A stretch of 64,000 nucleotides of DNA, from NCBI GenBank assembly GCA_900540185.1, contig UQFH01000009.1, positions 11,549 through 75,548 of the forward strand, written 5' to 3'. The notes beneath the pieces were generated by a model. That model made no database searches. It saw only the letters and a list, made by a program, of their open reading frames with translations, and had not been told where the DNA came from. The stretch's first letter is position 1; every line of letters starts with the position of its first letter. This DNA comes from an uncultured Eubacteriales bacterium. GTDB taxonomy: Bacteria > Bacillota > Clostridia > Tissierellales > Peptoniphilaceae. A program made the position numbers and the translations under genes. Below are positions 15,701-24,823 of the stretch, one piece after another.

Positions 15701-18653
15701 CATCCACATATTTCGGTTGTACCCAATCCGGATATTCAGGATAAGGAGCATAGGTTCCGTCTTGTTTTTTGTATTTGACGAATACATCTACATCAGATTC
15801 ATCCTTTACCTCAAATCTGACAACATTTTCTTCTTTGTTAATATTAACTATCTCAGGTGCATTTTTATCTATTGAAAACTCAAAATTTTCAACTTTCTTT
15901 ATAGAACCTTCTGAAACTCCGACACCCTCAAGTTCAAGTACATAATCTCCATTTTCAAATTTATTTATATTTATTTCATCTATAGCCGTGTATCCGAGAC
16001 TTCTCTTGTCAAGTTGCGGATTGTCCGCCCAATTTGAAATATTTTTATAAGAATACTCCGGAAGCTCTTTTTCATATACGATTTCATCTGCGGAATTTTT
16101 AATTATTACCTTAAAATTTGCTGTCTTTGTGACAACCGCAATAAGATTTAACTTGTCACAGTTTCCATCTCCATTCGGAGAAAAATATAATCTCTTAGAA
16201 AAAACAGGTTTTACAATTTCACCGTTCTTCTTTCCCTCATCCACTTCTTTGAAATTCTCCATCCCGGCTATTACAGACTCTCCGTTCAAATCTGTTTCAA
16301 TATGAGTCATAAATTTATGCCATTTATTTACTCTAGGATTTAAATTCCAATACATAGGAAGTTCATTATCAAAGTCCATTTTATAAATAGATTTTTCTAC
16401 AACAGGATACGAATCAAAATCTCCTTTAAACGTCACCACAGGTAGTGTCGCCGATTTTTCTCCATCATTTAAACTTATATACCCTTCGATAAATGCTCCG
16501 TTTGAAAAACTTTCAAGCGTTTCCGTATTTTTAAAAGTTATGTTTAAATCAATTATAGCCTCGCTGTTTGCACCGACAAAATATTCTTTTTCCGAATCTT
16601 CAGCAAACAACTCCTTTGGTCTCATCAAATTTTTCTTGCCGTCGTGGTCATCGATTGAAAATACATAAGATGCTTTGAGATATTTATCTCTATTACTGAA
16701 GTTCTTAACTTTTAATTTTACATTTAATTCGCTGCCCACATTTTTTTCAAAAACTGAAGCTTTGTTTGTCTTGCTATCCAAAACTGTAAAATCCAAATCC
16801 AAAGCTCTTTTAACATTGATAAGTCCGGCCCCTTGTTTTCTCGGCGAGACATTCGCATTTGTATTTGAGTCTGTTTGAGGCTCAGCCGAATTCATCAAAA
16901 GAGTTTTTATCAAATCGGACTTTTCATATAAATTTATATTTTTGAAAATAGGATTTTTATCAATTGCCTGCGACAATACTGCAACCGCACCGGAAACATG
17001 TGGTGCCGCCATAGATGTGCCCGTTTTGGTAACAAATCCGTCATTGTTGTCTGCAGAATAGATATTTGAGCCCGGAGCTGCCAAATCAGGTTTTAACTCT
17101 CCGTCTGCTGTTAAACCCCAATTGGAATAACTGCTTATTTTACCCGCATTTGAATTTTTAAGAATTTTTTCCCCTTCTTCAATATCGAGAGCTCTGTCCG
17201 TGTTTGAAAGTAAAAACTTTCCATCGTCCATACTTATTGAATATGATGGAATTGAATCTTCATCTTCAATGCTCATCAAAAGTTCACCCGGCATATTATT
17301 GTAAATAATTGCCGCAATTGCACCTGCTTCTTTAGCATTTTTAATCTTTTGGCTAAAGCTATTTTCTCCTCTTTCTATAAGAGCAATTCTGCCTCTTGCG
17401 CTCTTGCAATCTTCAATTGAAAGTGCCTTTTTGCAATCGCTGATAAAATATCTTCCCTTTTCCAATCCCTTTGAACTTGCTTTGTTGTAGGTCAAATTTT
17501 TACCTGCAATATTTATCGCCTGTCCAATATAAAATTCATTTTCAACAGCCGCAACGGTTATGGCTCCCTCAAGAATTCCCGGTGATGCCATATTTCCAAT
17601 ATCCGGATAATCGATTGAAAGATCTCCTTCGAGAGCTCCGTCATTTCCCGCTGCAATCACAACAGTTGTCCCGGTTTTTTTAGAAATGAAATTAACCAAT
17701 TCCTTTACTTTTTTGTCTGCGGAATTGTAGCCTTTTTCCGTAGCTTTTGTTGCACCGAAACTCATATTCACAACATCCGCTCTTAAATAAACCGCATCGT
17801 TTAGTGCTTCAAGGAAATATGAAGAGCCTGTGCTTTCATTTGCAAAAACATTTAAAGTGAGCAACTGTGCATTAGGTGCAACTCCCTTAAACTTATATTT
17901 ATTCATTACAAGCCCTTCATTTCCGACCGCAATCCCTGAAACATGCTGACCATGTCCAACAGGATTTTTTTCCGGATTTAAATTTGCATTTCTGTTTATA
18001 TAGTGAAATCCGAACGGGACTTTTTCATTGATATAAAGTTCATCAATATTCGTGTTTTTAAACTTGTCGCTGTTGCTGTTTATAAATCTCACAATATCTG
18101 ACTTCTTAAGTTTTAAATTGTTAGAATTGTTTAATTTAAACACATGATGTGATGGGCTAAAGTTACCGTCGATTACAGCTACCAACTTTCCCGTTCCGTC
18201 GTATTCATCACTGATACTTTTGTCGAGTCCAATAAGATTTGACGCGTCAATTCTTTCGCTGACTGCCATTCGTCTGAACCTCGGTTTTGTCACCATCATC
18301 TTGTGTTCATTTTCTATTGACACCGACTTTATATAATCAAGTTTTGAAACTCGTTTTACCTCTTCTTCTGTTAAATCTGTAGTTATAAAACAAAAGATGA
18401 AGCTTCCTTTTGCAGAAATTTCAACCTTTCTTTCGATTGCGCTCTCTATGTTTTTTATAGAGAGTTCAATCAATTCGTTATTTTTCGATACCAACTCATC
18501 ATAATTGTTTTCATCTATGAATTTTTCAATAGACGATTCTGTGAATTTTTCGGTGTCCAATTCAATAACAAAGCTGTTTTTAGAATCGGCTCCTATAATT
18601 CTTGTGAACAAAAGTAGTATAAACATCATTGTTAATATTGCTTTTTTCCTCAT
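12726..18653 (-). CDS. Giant secreted subtilisin-family (S8) protease
   Basis: 1975 residues with a signal peptide (1-22) and an I9-like propeptide to about 125. The catalytic triad is intact: D162 (VAVIDGNF), H234 (GHGQHVSG), S547 (GTSMAAPHVSG), with oxyanion N in AAGND (about 336). A PA domain is inserted at about 390-490 (GRIALIERG), as in lactocepin and C5a peptidase. Fn3-like domains follow the protease, then a series of beta-sandwich segments. Near 1640-1790 are helical FIVAR-like segments, then a Pro/Asn-rich spacer (PNPNPNPNPSPDP). The last 110 residues look like a copper-amine-oxidase-N domain (IMVPIRFVGVALGYEVLWD), a presumed wall-attachment module, in place of an LPXTG anchor. Strong GGAGG. 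It likely cleaves host or nutrient proteins at the surface. Confidence 0.92.
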   Translation of the reverse strand: MRKKAILTMMFILLLFTRIIGADSKNSFVIELDTEKFTESSIEKFIDENNYDELVSKNNELIELSIKNIESAIERKVEISAKGSFIFCFITTDLTEEEVKRVSKLDYIKSVSIENEHKMMVTKPRFRRMAVSERIDASNLIGLDKSISDEYDGTGKLVAVIDGNFSPSHHVFKLNNSNNLKLKKSDIVRFINSNSDKFKNTNIDELYINEKVPFGFHYINRNANLNPEKNPVGHGQHVSGIAVGNEGLVMNKYKFKGVAPNAQLLTLNVFANESTGSSYFLEALNDAVYLRADVVNMSFGATKATEKGYNSADKKVKELVNFISKKTGTTVVIAAGNDGALEGDLSIDYPDIGNMASPGILEGAITVAAVENEFYIGQAINIAGKNLTYNKASSKGLEKGRYFISDCKKALSIEDCKSARGRIALIERGENSFSQKIKNAKEAGAIAAIIYNNMPGELLMSIEDEDSIPSYSISMDDGKFLLSNTDRALDIEEGEKILKNSNAGKISSYSNWGLTADGELKPDLAAPGSNIYSADNNDGFVTKTGTSMAAPHVSGAVAVLSQAIDKNPIFKNINLYEKSDLIKTLLMNSAEPQTDSNTNANVSPRKQGAGLINVKRALDLDFTVLDSKTNKASVFEKNVGSELNVKLKVKNFSNRDKYLKASYVFSIDDHDGKKNLMRPKELFAEDSEKEYFVGANSEAIIDLNITFKNTETLESFSNGAFIEGYISLNDGEKSATLPVVTFKGDFDSYPVVEKSIYKMDFDNELPMYWNLNPRVNKWHKFMTHIETDLNGESVIAGMENFKEVDEGKKNGEIVKPVFSKRLYFSPNGDGNCDKLNLIAVVTKTANFKVIIKNSADEIVYEKELPEYSYKNISNWADNPQLDKRSLGYTAIDEININKFENGDYVLELEGVGVSEGSIKKVENFEFSIDKNAPEIVNINKEENVVRFEVKDESDVDVFVKYKKQDGTYAPYPEYPDWVQPKYVDVFEKINDIDGIYTINKNEIPENATITVIDKAKNEFSESLDNLLTDEKLFDVKIIALTKDGEQVPLKYEVQNDIKQVMPNPTKLKAGTYYLMNIEAPMEYKFVNSKPELEYRRIEFTVGEGLENKVELVYEKQNIGKRLVLLNGSGLISYNDFKVIAENKAGEKYELKPEVPNTPQFYLKAPYGEYKLRVEFTNKAIESKYNCYFSQDNILIDSPSSNSYIDLYFKETKYSLEPVTEGYEGKVDYVGLNLLTGLVSDVREIGMGKIEVAPKIVPEGYYVIPGMTTVIVDEKNPVAKPVFKFVKDDGKRFELVINDDAEQKGINAKYMVYNFNERYNVKEGAFEQEYTPGMKLKPGFYIVEAIQTEEDNEIVEGAEALEPDPFYNLNEKVVEFYEEGKKEIAFTWFKKGEEGHITRYSRDINVNMPDGYIKDNLVLEFEKNNETGDNVKFEHIYKFDDDSTKSILLEEGQYKVSIKDKLDLYEYSDIENIWVFGPGGNPISIDIRLKDDAPIKEVQVKFNDSKGEIKSISYRINGVLYNTSNIKLPIGQYEVEIVSPKSYSDKLISNKFVVDENTLAVDLKVSDVLNGNIEITTEFEGMEKEKVEYTLDNVPIEDNTELQDLPFGSYVIGFETDADNEILYKGEKVKSISISIDRENPDIVVPIVIRKNKKSIDVSKLLELIEEAEKIKTTKRFTNSEEIYRNNFTVALDNAKKVLESDYTPNDVKKATDNLELAIELLSGEYNTELVNELKKYIADYNNFKNSDKYRKLSNEDKNRYEKLISAGQNLLNVRFSESEIKEVLDGINSIVNKEIPNPNPNPNPSPDPIPEYRPEPGPRVPRYRNKKQTDVVKNAEKDKKKNSAEEKNEISFTIDNQKFVMNNERLEMDVEPFIKNDRIMVPIRFVGVALGYEVLWDQKTQTAILTKGENIIKIPMFGKEFTVNGKKFMSDAEPVVVKDRIFLSLSNIGKALGLVEGKDIVWYPETKTAKFIITK

Positions 18654-18877
18654 AAATACCTCCGTATAAAAAATATATTTTAATTATATAATATTTGATT
18701 TACGATGACAATACATTTTCCCAAATTGTTTTCTATTTTTAAAAAAATGCTTCAAATGAAAAATTTGTTATAAATGTAACTATTTGTTAATTTAATCACG
18801 GCATTTAAGTGTTATAATTATCGGTGCAATAATATATCGTTCTAAATTATTATTTAGGACAACTAAAAGGAGGGCAT

Positions 18878-20872
18878 ATGTCTAAGAAAAATTATTTATT
18901 ATTAATTATTGCTTTCGCACTTATTTTCACAACTGCTTGCAGTAAAAATGACAATGTTAATGAAAAGAAGCCGGAAGAAACAACTGAGCAAACAAATACT
19001 GAAGAAACAAACGCTTCAGAAGATAAGGAAACAAAAGAGGAAGCCGAAGGAGAACTGGTATATCGTACAACAGGTATGCAATTAAGTACTTTGAATCCGC
19101 ACATTTCTTCTACAAGTGCAGAAGGAGAAGCTTTGGAGCTAATTTCCGCAAATCTTCTTACCCTTACTTACAGCAAGGAAAAGGATACATTTGATTTTAC
19201 TCCTAATCTTGCCGAAGCACTTCCTGAGATGTCAAACGAAGGAAAAACTTGGACTTGGAAAATTAGAAAAGATTTAAAATGGGCTGATGGAACTCCTATA
19301 AACGCACATGATTTCGAATATTCATGGAAGATGCTTTTAGATCCGAAGCTTAAAAATATAACGGCACCTGAAGCATTTTTCACAGGTGACGTTGCTGTTG
19401 TAAACGCAAAAAAATATTGGATTGGGAATAAAGAAGACAATATAAAATACGAAGCTCAAAAGAAAGAAGAAAAAGAGCTTTCAGAGCTTATGGCTGAAAT
19501 TGATAAAATGGAAGACGGCGAAGAAAAAACTAAAAAAGAAGAAGAATACCAAAACAGAATGGGCGCTCTTCAAGCAAACTACATCGAACTTTCAGACGAA
19601 GATGTTGCAGAGGGTGGCGTTTCATGGGATGAAGTCGGTATTAAATGTATCGATGATTACACAATTGAAATGAATCTTGAATATCAAATTTCACCTGTAA
19701 ATTATTGGACAAAATTTGCATCGGGCGGTGCAACTTCTTTAATAAAAAAAGATATTTATGAAAACGGAATGAACGAAGACAAAACCGAAACAAACTACGG
19801 TTCATCAGTTGACAAGATGGATTTCTCAGGTCCATATGTTTTATCGAAATGGGAAAACGGTTCTTTGAGAGAATACAAGAAAAACGAAAATTCTCCATTA
19901 AAGGATGTTTTCACACCGAATATAATAACAGAAAGAGTTGTCTCAGATTCAAATACAGCACAACAATTATTTGAAAATAATGAAATTGACGTTTTAAATT
20001 TGGGGGGCGCCGCTCTTGAAAAATATGGTGAAGACCCGAGAGTTGTTTATACAAAATCGGATGCAGTTGTTCAAATGTTTATGAATATGACAACCACAGA
20101 CCCTGAAAAAGCTTTCCTCACGGATATCAATTTCAGAAAAGCTATGTATTGGGGCATGGACAGACAAACTATCGCAAAAGATATTATTAAAACGGCAGTT
20201 CCACAGCCATGTGTCGTTGCAAATACAAGAGCAATCGACCCGATGAAGGGCACAACATATCGTGATACCGAACAAGGAAAAGCAAACTATCCTGAAAACG
20301 ACGGCTATGATACTGCAATAGCTAAAGAATTCTTTGAAAAGGCTTATGAAAAATTCGGTAAGAAAATGGAAGTTGAACTTATGTACTATGACACTTCCGA
20401 ACAATTGAAAAATGTGGCGGAATATTTAAAAGAAGAATATGAAAATATGTTTGGAAAAGATAAAATTGAGGTTTCATTAAGAGCTGTTCCGCCGAACAAT
20501 GTATTCCAAAAATTGATGCAAGCCGACTATGACATGGGATTCGGCGCATGGTCCGGAGGTGCATTTAATCCATGGCAAGGAATGGACGTTTATACATCAT
20601 ACTTCGGAGCAAAATGCGATCAATTTAAATCAGATGAATTTGACAAACTTTTCGAAAGAACAAACAAGGGCGATTTGATTTTTAAGGAAAAAGAAAAAAT
20701 CGACGCTCTCGCAGAAATGGAAAAAATGTTGCTTGATAATATGCCTTTTGTTCCAATGTATCAATCTGAAAATGCTAGAATCTACTCAGATAGAGTTCAT
20801 CTGCTTCCAAAAGAATGGAAAATCGGCGTAGGCTTTGCTCCACTTCAAGCAGAACTCGAACCGTTAAAGTAA
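18878..20872 (+). CDS. Oligopeptide-binding lipoprotein (SBP family 5)
   Basis: 664 residues. Lipoprotein signal with lipobox FTTAC (Cys 21), followed by a Glu/Thr-rich linker. SBP_bac_5 (OppA-like) features: GMQLSTLNPHISSTSAEGEAL at the start of the mature fold, LAEALPEMSNEGKTWTWKIRKDLKWADGTP and TAHDFEYSW-type block (NAHDFEYSWKMLLDP), and FRKAMYWGMDRQTIAK. It binds oligopeptides outside the cell for an Opp permease not encoded here. An acidic coiled insert (about 190-230, KKEEKELSELMAEIDKMEDG) is longer than usual. GGAGGG precedes the ATG. It is divergent from the giant protease, a logical supplier of its peptides. Confidence 0.93.
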   Translation: MSKKNYLLLIIAFALIFTTACSKNDNVNEKKPEETTEQTNTEETNASEDKETKEEAEGELVYRTTGMQLSTLNPHISSTSAEGEALELISANLLTLTYSKEKDTFDFTPNLAEALPEMSNEGKTWTWKIRKDLKWADGTPINAHDFEYSWKMLLDPKLKNITAPEAFFTGDVAVVNAKKYWIGNKEDNIKYEAQKKEEKELSELMAEIDKMEDGEEKTKKEEEYQNRMGALQANYIELSDEDVAEGGVSWDEVGIKCIDDYTIEMNLEYQISPVNYWTKFASGGATSLIKKDIYENGMNEDKTETNYGSSVDKMDFSGPYVLSKWENGSLREYKKNENSPLKDVFTPNIITERVVSDSNTAQQLFENNEIDVLNLGGAALEKYGEDPRVVYTKSDAVVQMFMNMTTTDPEKAFLTDINFRKAMYWGMDRQTIAKDIIKTAVPQPCVVANTRAIDPMKGTTYRDTEQGKANYPENDGYDTAIAKEFFEKAYEKFGKKMEVELMYYDTSEQLKNVAEYLKEEYENMFGKDKIEVSLRAVPPNNVFQKLMQADYDMGFGAWSGGAFNPWQGMDVYTSYFGAKCDQFKSDEFDKLFERTNKGDLIFKEKEKIDALAEMEKMLLDNMPFVPMYQSENARIYSDRVHLLPKEWKIGVGFAPLQAELEPLK

Positions 20873-20877
20873 TAACT

Positions 20878-20912
20878 AAAAGTGCATTCTTAAATGATGC
20901 ACTTTTTTTATT
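20878..20912 (+). terminator. Rho-independent terminator
   Basis: AAAGTGCAT / ATGCACTTT arms with a TCTTAAATG-type loop and a T run after the oligopeptide-binding gene. Confidence 0.85.
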
Positions 20913-20969
20913 TGCTTTCTTCCTTTGCATTACAATTGTTTTGGGTATATATATCAAAGGAGGGATTCT

Positions 20970-21347
20970 ATGCAATATTTTTGGATAATTTTACCGGCGA
21001 TTTTGCCAATATTGATGATTATAAGAGGTGTGCTCGTTTTTCGAAGCAGATTAAATAAGGAGTTTTACGGAACGACAAAGAAAGACGGTTTTGAAAAGGT
21101 GAGCGAGTTTACGCTGCCGACGGAGCTTCACAACGAAAAGAATATCGAAATTTCGAATTTGCTGCGCGGATATTGGACTCTCGTAAGCGGTCTCATACTG
21201 TTTGTTTGCTGGATGATTTATGCTTATGTGTTTACTTTTAATGTTCAAGCGAATTCAAACCTCGCTATTATAAGTGTGATTTCATTTGTCGTCGAACTTG
21301 TTATTAACGCAATTATCGTTAAACGCACAGCTCCGCATTTGGAGTAG
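20970..21347 (+). CDS. Small membrane protein (SdpI-like topology)
   Basis: 125 residues from the ATG at 20970, behind AAAGGAGGG; an earlier in-frame start at 20925 lacks a site. Helices at about 3-21 (FWIILPAILPILMIIRGVL), 68-88 and 92-112, with a charged middle loop containing a GFEKVSEFTLP segment. The overall arrangement resembles the C-terminal part of SdpI-family proteins, but no diagnostic motif is seen. Ends 12 bases before the aldehyde dehydrogenase gene; likely one transcript. Confidence 0.6.
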   Translation: MQYFWIILPAILPILMIIRGVLVFRSRLNKEFYGTTKKDGFEKVSEFTLPTELHNEKNIEISNLLRGYWTLVSGLILFVCWMIYAYVFTFNVQANSNLAIISVISFVVELVINAIIVKRTAPHLE

Positions 21348-21359
21348 TCGGGAGTTTTT

Positions 21360-22655
21360 ATGAAGACAAAAGATATAAAAAATTTACTTATAGCGCTTGA
21401 AGATGAGATTGTTTTAAACGAAAGCGAAATTTCTCGAGCGCTTTTTTTGGACCTCGGGAAGTCGAGAGAAGAGGCAATCATGACGGAGACCGGCATGGTT
21501 TTAAAAGAGCTGCGCTCTATGATAAAAAATTTAAAGAGATATAGAAAACCGAAGCGAGTCAGAAATACAATTTTAAATTTCAGAAGCAAAAGTTTTATTT
21601 ATCCTGAGCCGTGGGTCCACGTTTTAATCGTGTCACCTTGGAACTATCCTTTTAATCTCTCAATGATTCCTCTAATCGGCGCAATTGCCGCCGGAAACAC
21701 GGTCACTTTAAAAACATCGTCGAAGTCCATAAACACGTCGCGCGTGATTAAAAAGATTGTGGAAGATGTTTTTCCGGATTATATTTGTCGTGTGATTTTC
21801 GGCGGTGAATCGAATGCGGAAGTTTTAAGCACAAAATTTGATTATATTTTTTTCACGGGCGGACTTGAAACCGGTCGACTTTTTTATGAGAAGGCGGCGC
21901 GCGATATGGTTCCCGTGACGCTTGAACTCGGCGGAAAGAGCCCCGCATTTCTTCTCGACTCTGCGGATCTCGATTTGGCAGCACGGCGCATCGCGTTCGG
22001 CAAGTTTTTAAATGCAGGGCAAACCTGTGTCGCCGTCGATTACTGCATGTGCCCTAGAGGAAAGGAGCGGGAGCTCAGGCTAAAAATTCTAAAATATGTG
22101 CGCGAATTTTATGGAGATAATCCGACAATTTCACGAAATCTCGGAAAGATTATTTCTGAAAATGATTACAGAAGACTTGTCGAAACACTCGAAAGTGAAG
22201 ATGTGAAGTTTAAGAGGGACGACAGGAGACTCAAAATCGAACCGACAGTTTTTATAACCGATCTCAATTCTCCTTTAATGAGTCGTGAAATTTTCGGTCC
22301 GATTCTTCCGATCATTCCGTACGACTACAAGGAAAAAGCGCTCGACTATATAAAGAGTCAAAAAACGCCGCTCGCATTTTATATTTTCGGCTCCGAAAAA
22401 GAGGCGACTGAAATTGCGGGTCGTATGAAGTTCGGCGGCGCATCGATAAACGACACGATGAGTCATATGGTCGGCGACCTTCCTTTCGGAGGAATGGGCG
22501 AATCCGGCATCGGAGCATATCACGGGGAATATACTTTTAAAACATTTGTCCACGAAAAAAGTGTGCTTGTGAAAAAGAAATGGCCCGATTTTAATATGAG
22601 ATATACCGGAAAAGCAAGTGTTGAACTCATTAAGAAAATTTTTAAAATAAAATAA
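21360..22655 (+). CDS. Aldehyde dehydrogenase (class 3 / fatty aldehyde-like)
   Basis: 431 residues, slightly shorter than the usual 450-460, missing part of the N-terminus rather than active residues. NAD(P)-dependent oxidation of aldehydes to acids. Substrate tunnel motif SPWNYPFNLSMIPLIGAIAAGN, catalytic Glu in LELGGKSP, catalytic Cys in FLNAGQTCVAVDY, and EIFGPILPIIPYD. The C-terminal PFGGMGESGIGAYHG is typical of class 3 ALDH, which often act on medium- and long-chain aldehydes. GGGAG site 6 nt before the ATG. Confidence 0.93.
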   Translation: MKTKDIKNLLIALEDEIVLNESEISRALFLDLGKSREEAIMTETGMVLKELRSMIKNLKRYRKPKRVRNTILNFRSKSFIYPEPWVHVLIVSPWNYPFNLSMIPLIGAIAAGNTVTLKTSSKSINTSRVIKKIVEDVFPDYICRVIFGGESNAEVLSTKFDYIFFTGGLETGRLFYEKAARDMVPVTLELGGKSPAFLLDSADLDLAARRIAFGKFLNAGQTCVAVDYCMCPRGKERELRLKILKYVREFYGDNPTISRNLGKIISENDYRRLVETLESEDVKFKRDDRRLKIEPTVFITDLNSPLMSREIFGPILPIIPYDYKEKALDYIKSQKTPLAFYIFGSEKEATEIAGRMKFGGASINDTMSHMVGDLPFGGMGESGIGAYHGEYTFKTFVHEKSVLVKKKWPDFNMRYTGKASVELIKKIFKIK

Positions 22656-22670
22656 CGATTTTAAATTGCA

Positions 22671-22715
22671 CTCCTATGTTATTTTTATGAAATTTGTGTT
22701 ATAATAACATAGGAG
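22671..22715 (+). promoter_or_regulatory. 13-bp inverted repeat over the UvrX-like gene promoter
   Basis: CTCCTATGTTATT (22671-22683) and AATAACATAGGAG (22703-22715) are exact inverted repeats separated by 19 bp. The right arm contains most of the TATAAT (22700-22705) and overlaps the AGGAGG ribosome site (22711-22716). It could be a repressor operator or, if transcription starts further upstream, an mRNA hairpin that hides the ribosome site. It is not the known Bacillus LexA box (CGAAC-4-GTTCG). Confidence 0.7.
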
Positions 22716-22723
22716 GGATTTTT

Positions 22724-24208
22724 ATGGAAAGAAAATATCTTGCAATAGATTTAAAATCATTCTATGCATCGGTCGAATGCGTCGAAAGGAGGCTCGATCC
22801 TCTAAAGACAAATCTCGTCGTTGCGGATGAATCGAGAACTTCAAAGACAATCTGCCTTGCTGTTTCGCCGTCTCTTAAAAGTCTCGGCGTGCCGGGGAGA
22901 CCGCGTCTTTTTGAAGTGATTCGCGATGTGGATGAAATAAATAAAAATCGAAGATACAGGCTTAAACGCGAGTTCACCGGCTCTTCGGTCTTTATTGACG
23001 AGCTCAATAAAAATCCGGAGCTTAAACTCGACTATATAATAGCCCCTCCGAGAATGTCGAAATACATTAACGCTTCCACCGAGATTTATAAAGTGTACTT
23101 AAAATGGGTCAAACCCGAAGATATCCACGTCTACTCGATTGACGAGGTGTTCATAGACATAACCGACTATTTGAAGCTTTATGACGCCGATGCCGAGACG
23201 ATTATTTCAAAAATTATTTTGGATATTTATAACACAACGGGCATCACGGCGACGGGCGGCGTCGGCACAAATCTCTATCTCGCGAAAATTGCGATGGATA
23301 TTTTGGCGAAACACAAAACTGCGAACGAACACGGAGTGCGCATTGCAATTCTTGACGAGATGAGCTATCGTCGTGAACTTTGGGGGCATATGCCGCTCAC
23401 GGATTTTTGGCGTTTGGGAAAAGGCTACAGCCGTCGCCTTCAAAAATTCGGTCTCTTCACCATGGGCGATATTGCACGCTTTTCAATCGGGAGTGCAGAC
23501 AAGCTCTACAAGGAGTTCGGTGTGAATGCGGAACTTCTAATCGACCATGCTTGGGGCTATGAGCCGTGCGAAATTTCCGACATAAAATCATATCGCCCGC
23601 AAAAAAGAAGCATTTCGAGCGGACAAGTTCTGCCGGAGCCGACAGTTTTTAACGATGCGCTCACGATTATAAAGGAGATGGCGGAAGCGGTTTCCTATGA
23701 CCTCGTCTCCGAAAATCTCGTCACAAAAAAACTCACACTCACCGTAAAATATGACACGAGTAATCTTGAAAATCACGGACAGATTTACACGGGCGAGAGA
23801 AAGATTGATTCGTACGGAAGAATGGCACCGAAGGATTCGCACGGCACCATAAATCTCGACTTCAACACTTCTTCTACAAGAATTTTGCGAGAAAAAACGG
23901 AGGAGCTTTTCAAAAAAATCGTGGACCCGACTCTATATGTACGAAAGATGTATATTGTCGCATGTGACATCGTGGAAAAAGGAAGCGCTGACGACTCAGG
24001 CGTCATAAATCAGCTAAATCTTTTCAGCGCGTTCGATAAAAAAGACACCTTGCTCGACGAAAAACTAAAAAAAGAAGAAAAGGTCCAAAAAGCGATGCTC
24101 GAGATAAAGAAAAAATACGGAAAAAATTCCGTTTTAAAGGGTATGAATCTCTTAGAAGGCGCAAGGCAGATGGAGAGAAACTGCGAAATCGGAGGACACC
24201 GGTCATGA
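22724..24208 (+). CDS. Y-family DNA polymerase, UvrX/YqjW (UmuC-like)
   Basis: 494 residues from the ATG at 22724, chosen for AGGAGGG 6 bases upstream; an upstream in-frame start would run through the regulatory repeat. Translesion polymerase. The palm Asp sits in AIDLKSFYASVE, the second metal-binding pair in YSIDEVFIDIT (about 140), then GVGTNLYLAKIAMDI and the HhH region FWRLGKGYSRRLQKFGLF. The little-finger domain follows (RSISSGQVL). Insertions near residue 40 (DESRTSKTICLAVSPSLK) match UvrX/YqjW rather than DinB. Paired with yolD-like downstream by an ATGA overlap, a known SOS cassette. Confidence 0.93.
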   Translation: MERKYLAIDLKSFYASVECVERRLDPLKTNLVVADESRTSKTICLAVSPSLKSLGVPGRPRLFEVIRDVDEINKNRRYRLKREFTGSSVFIDELNKNPELKLDYIIAPPRMSKYINASTEIYKVYLKWVKPEDIHVYSIDEVFIDITDYLKLYDADAETIISKIILDIYNTTGITATGGVGTNLYLAKIAMDILAKHKTANEHGVRIAILDEMSYRRELWGHMPLTDFWRLGKGYSRRLQKFGLFTMGDIARFSIGSADKLYKEFGVNAELLIDHAWGYEPCEISDIKSYRPQKRSISSGQVLPEPTVFNDALTIIKEMAEAVSYDLVSENLVTKKLTLTVKYDTSNLENHGQIYTGERKIDSYGRMAPKDSHGTINLDFNTSSTRILREKTEELFKKIVDPTLYVRKMYIVACDIVEKGSADDSGVINQLNLFSAFDKKDTLLDEKLKKEEKVQKAMLEIKKKYGKNSVLKGMNLLEGARQMERNCEIGGHRS

Positions 24209-24627
24209 CGGAAAATTACGACGATATTATAAATCTTGCGCGCCCGGAAACGAAAAACAGAGAGCATATGTCGAGATTAAATCGCGCCGCACAGTTTGCG
24301 CCTTTTGCCGCCCTCACGGGATATGCCGCCGCAGTTTCGGAGACGGGACGGCTCACCGAAAAGAAACGTGTGCTTTCAAGCGATGAAATTGCAATTTTGG
24401 AGCGCAGGATAAATTTTTTGATTGAAAATGAGATAAATGAAAAAATAAAAATAAAATATTTTAAGAAAGACGAAAGAAAATCCGGCGGAAAATATTTGGA
24501 AATCGAGGACAAATTTAAGAAATTTGACGATATAAATCTGATTTTAGCTCTCGAGTCGGGACTTCGAATAAATTTTCGGGACTTATATTACATCGGTCCC
24601 GAAGAAATTTTTGAGAAAGAGCTTTAA
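24205..24627 (+). CDS. YolD-like protein
   Basis: 140 residues overlapping the polymerase stop by 4 bases (ATGA). The YolD signature is clear: MSRLNRAAQFAPFAALTGY (about 24-42), corresponding to the family pattern R-x-x-Q-F-x-P-F-A-A-L-x-G-Y. The remainder is charged and probably helical, ending in a small beta region (INFRDLYYIGPEEI). YolD-like proteins accompany UvrX/YqjW polymerases and are viewed as UmuD-like partners. Confidence 0.9.
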   Translation: MTENYDDIINLARPETKNREHMSRLNRAAQFAPFAALTGYAAAVSETGRLTEKKRVLSSDEIAILERRINFLIENEINEKIKIKYFKKDERKSGGKYLEIEDKFKKFDDINLILALESGLRINFRDLYYIGPEEIFEKEL

Positions 24628-24702
24628 TGCGAAAAATATGTAAATTTTTTTAAAAATATAAATCTTTGCAAAATTAAAAATTAAATTAAGAAAATATTTT
24701 AT

Positions 24703-24736
24703 AAAGAGGCTATAAAAATAGAAGCCTCTTTTTTAT
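24703..24736 (+). terminator. Rho-independent terminator
   Basis: AAAGAGGC (24703-24710) pairs with GCCTCTTT (24724-24731), then a T run; ends the uvrX-yolD operon. Confidence 0.88.
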
Positions 24737-24775
24737 TTTAAATGCTACTTGCGAATTTACTTTTTCCAACTCAAT

Positions 24776-24816
24776 AAAATACCCACTCGTCATTTTACCA
24801 ACAAAGAGGGTATTCT
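24776..24816 (-). terminator. Putative terminator of the ArsB/NhaD-type gene
   Basis: On the minus strand AATACCC-TC ... GA-GTGGGTATTTTATT with a loop of about 22 nt. The long loop makes it a weaker call. Confidence 0.5.
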
Positions 24817-24823
24817 TACATAA

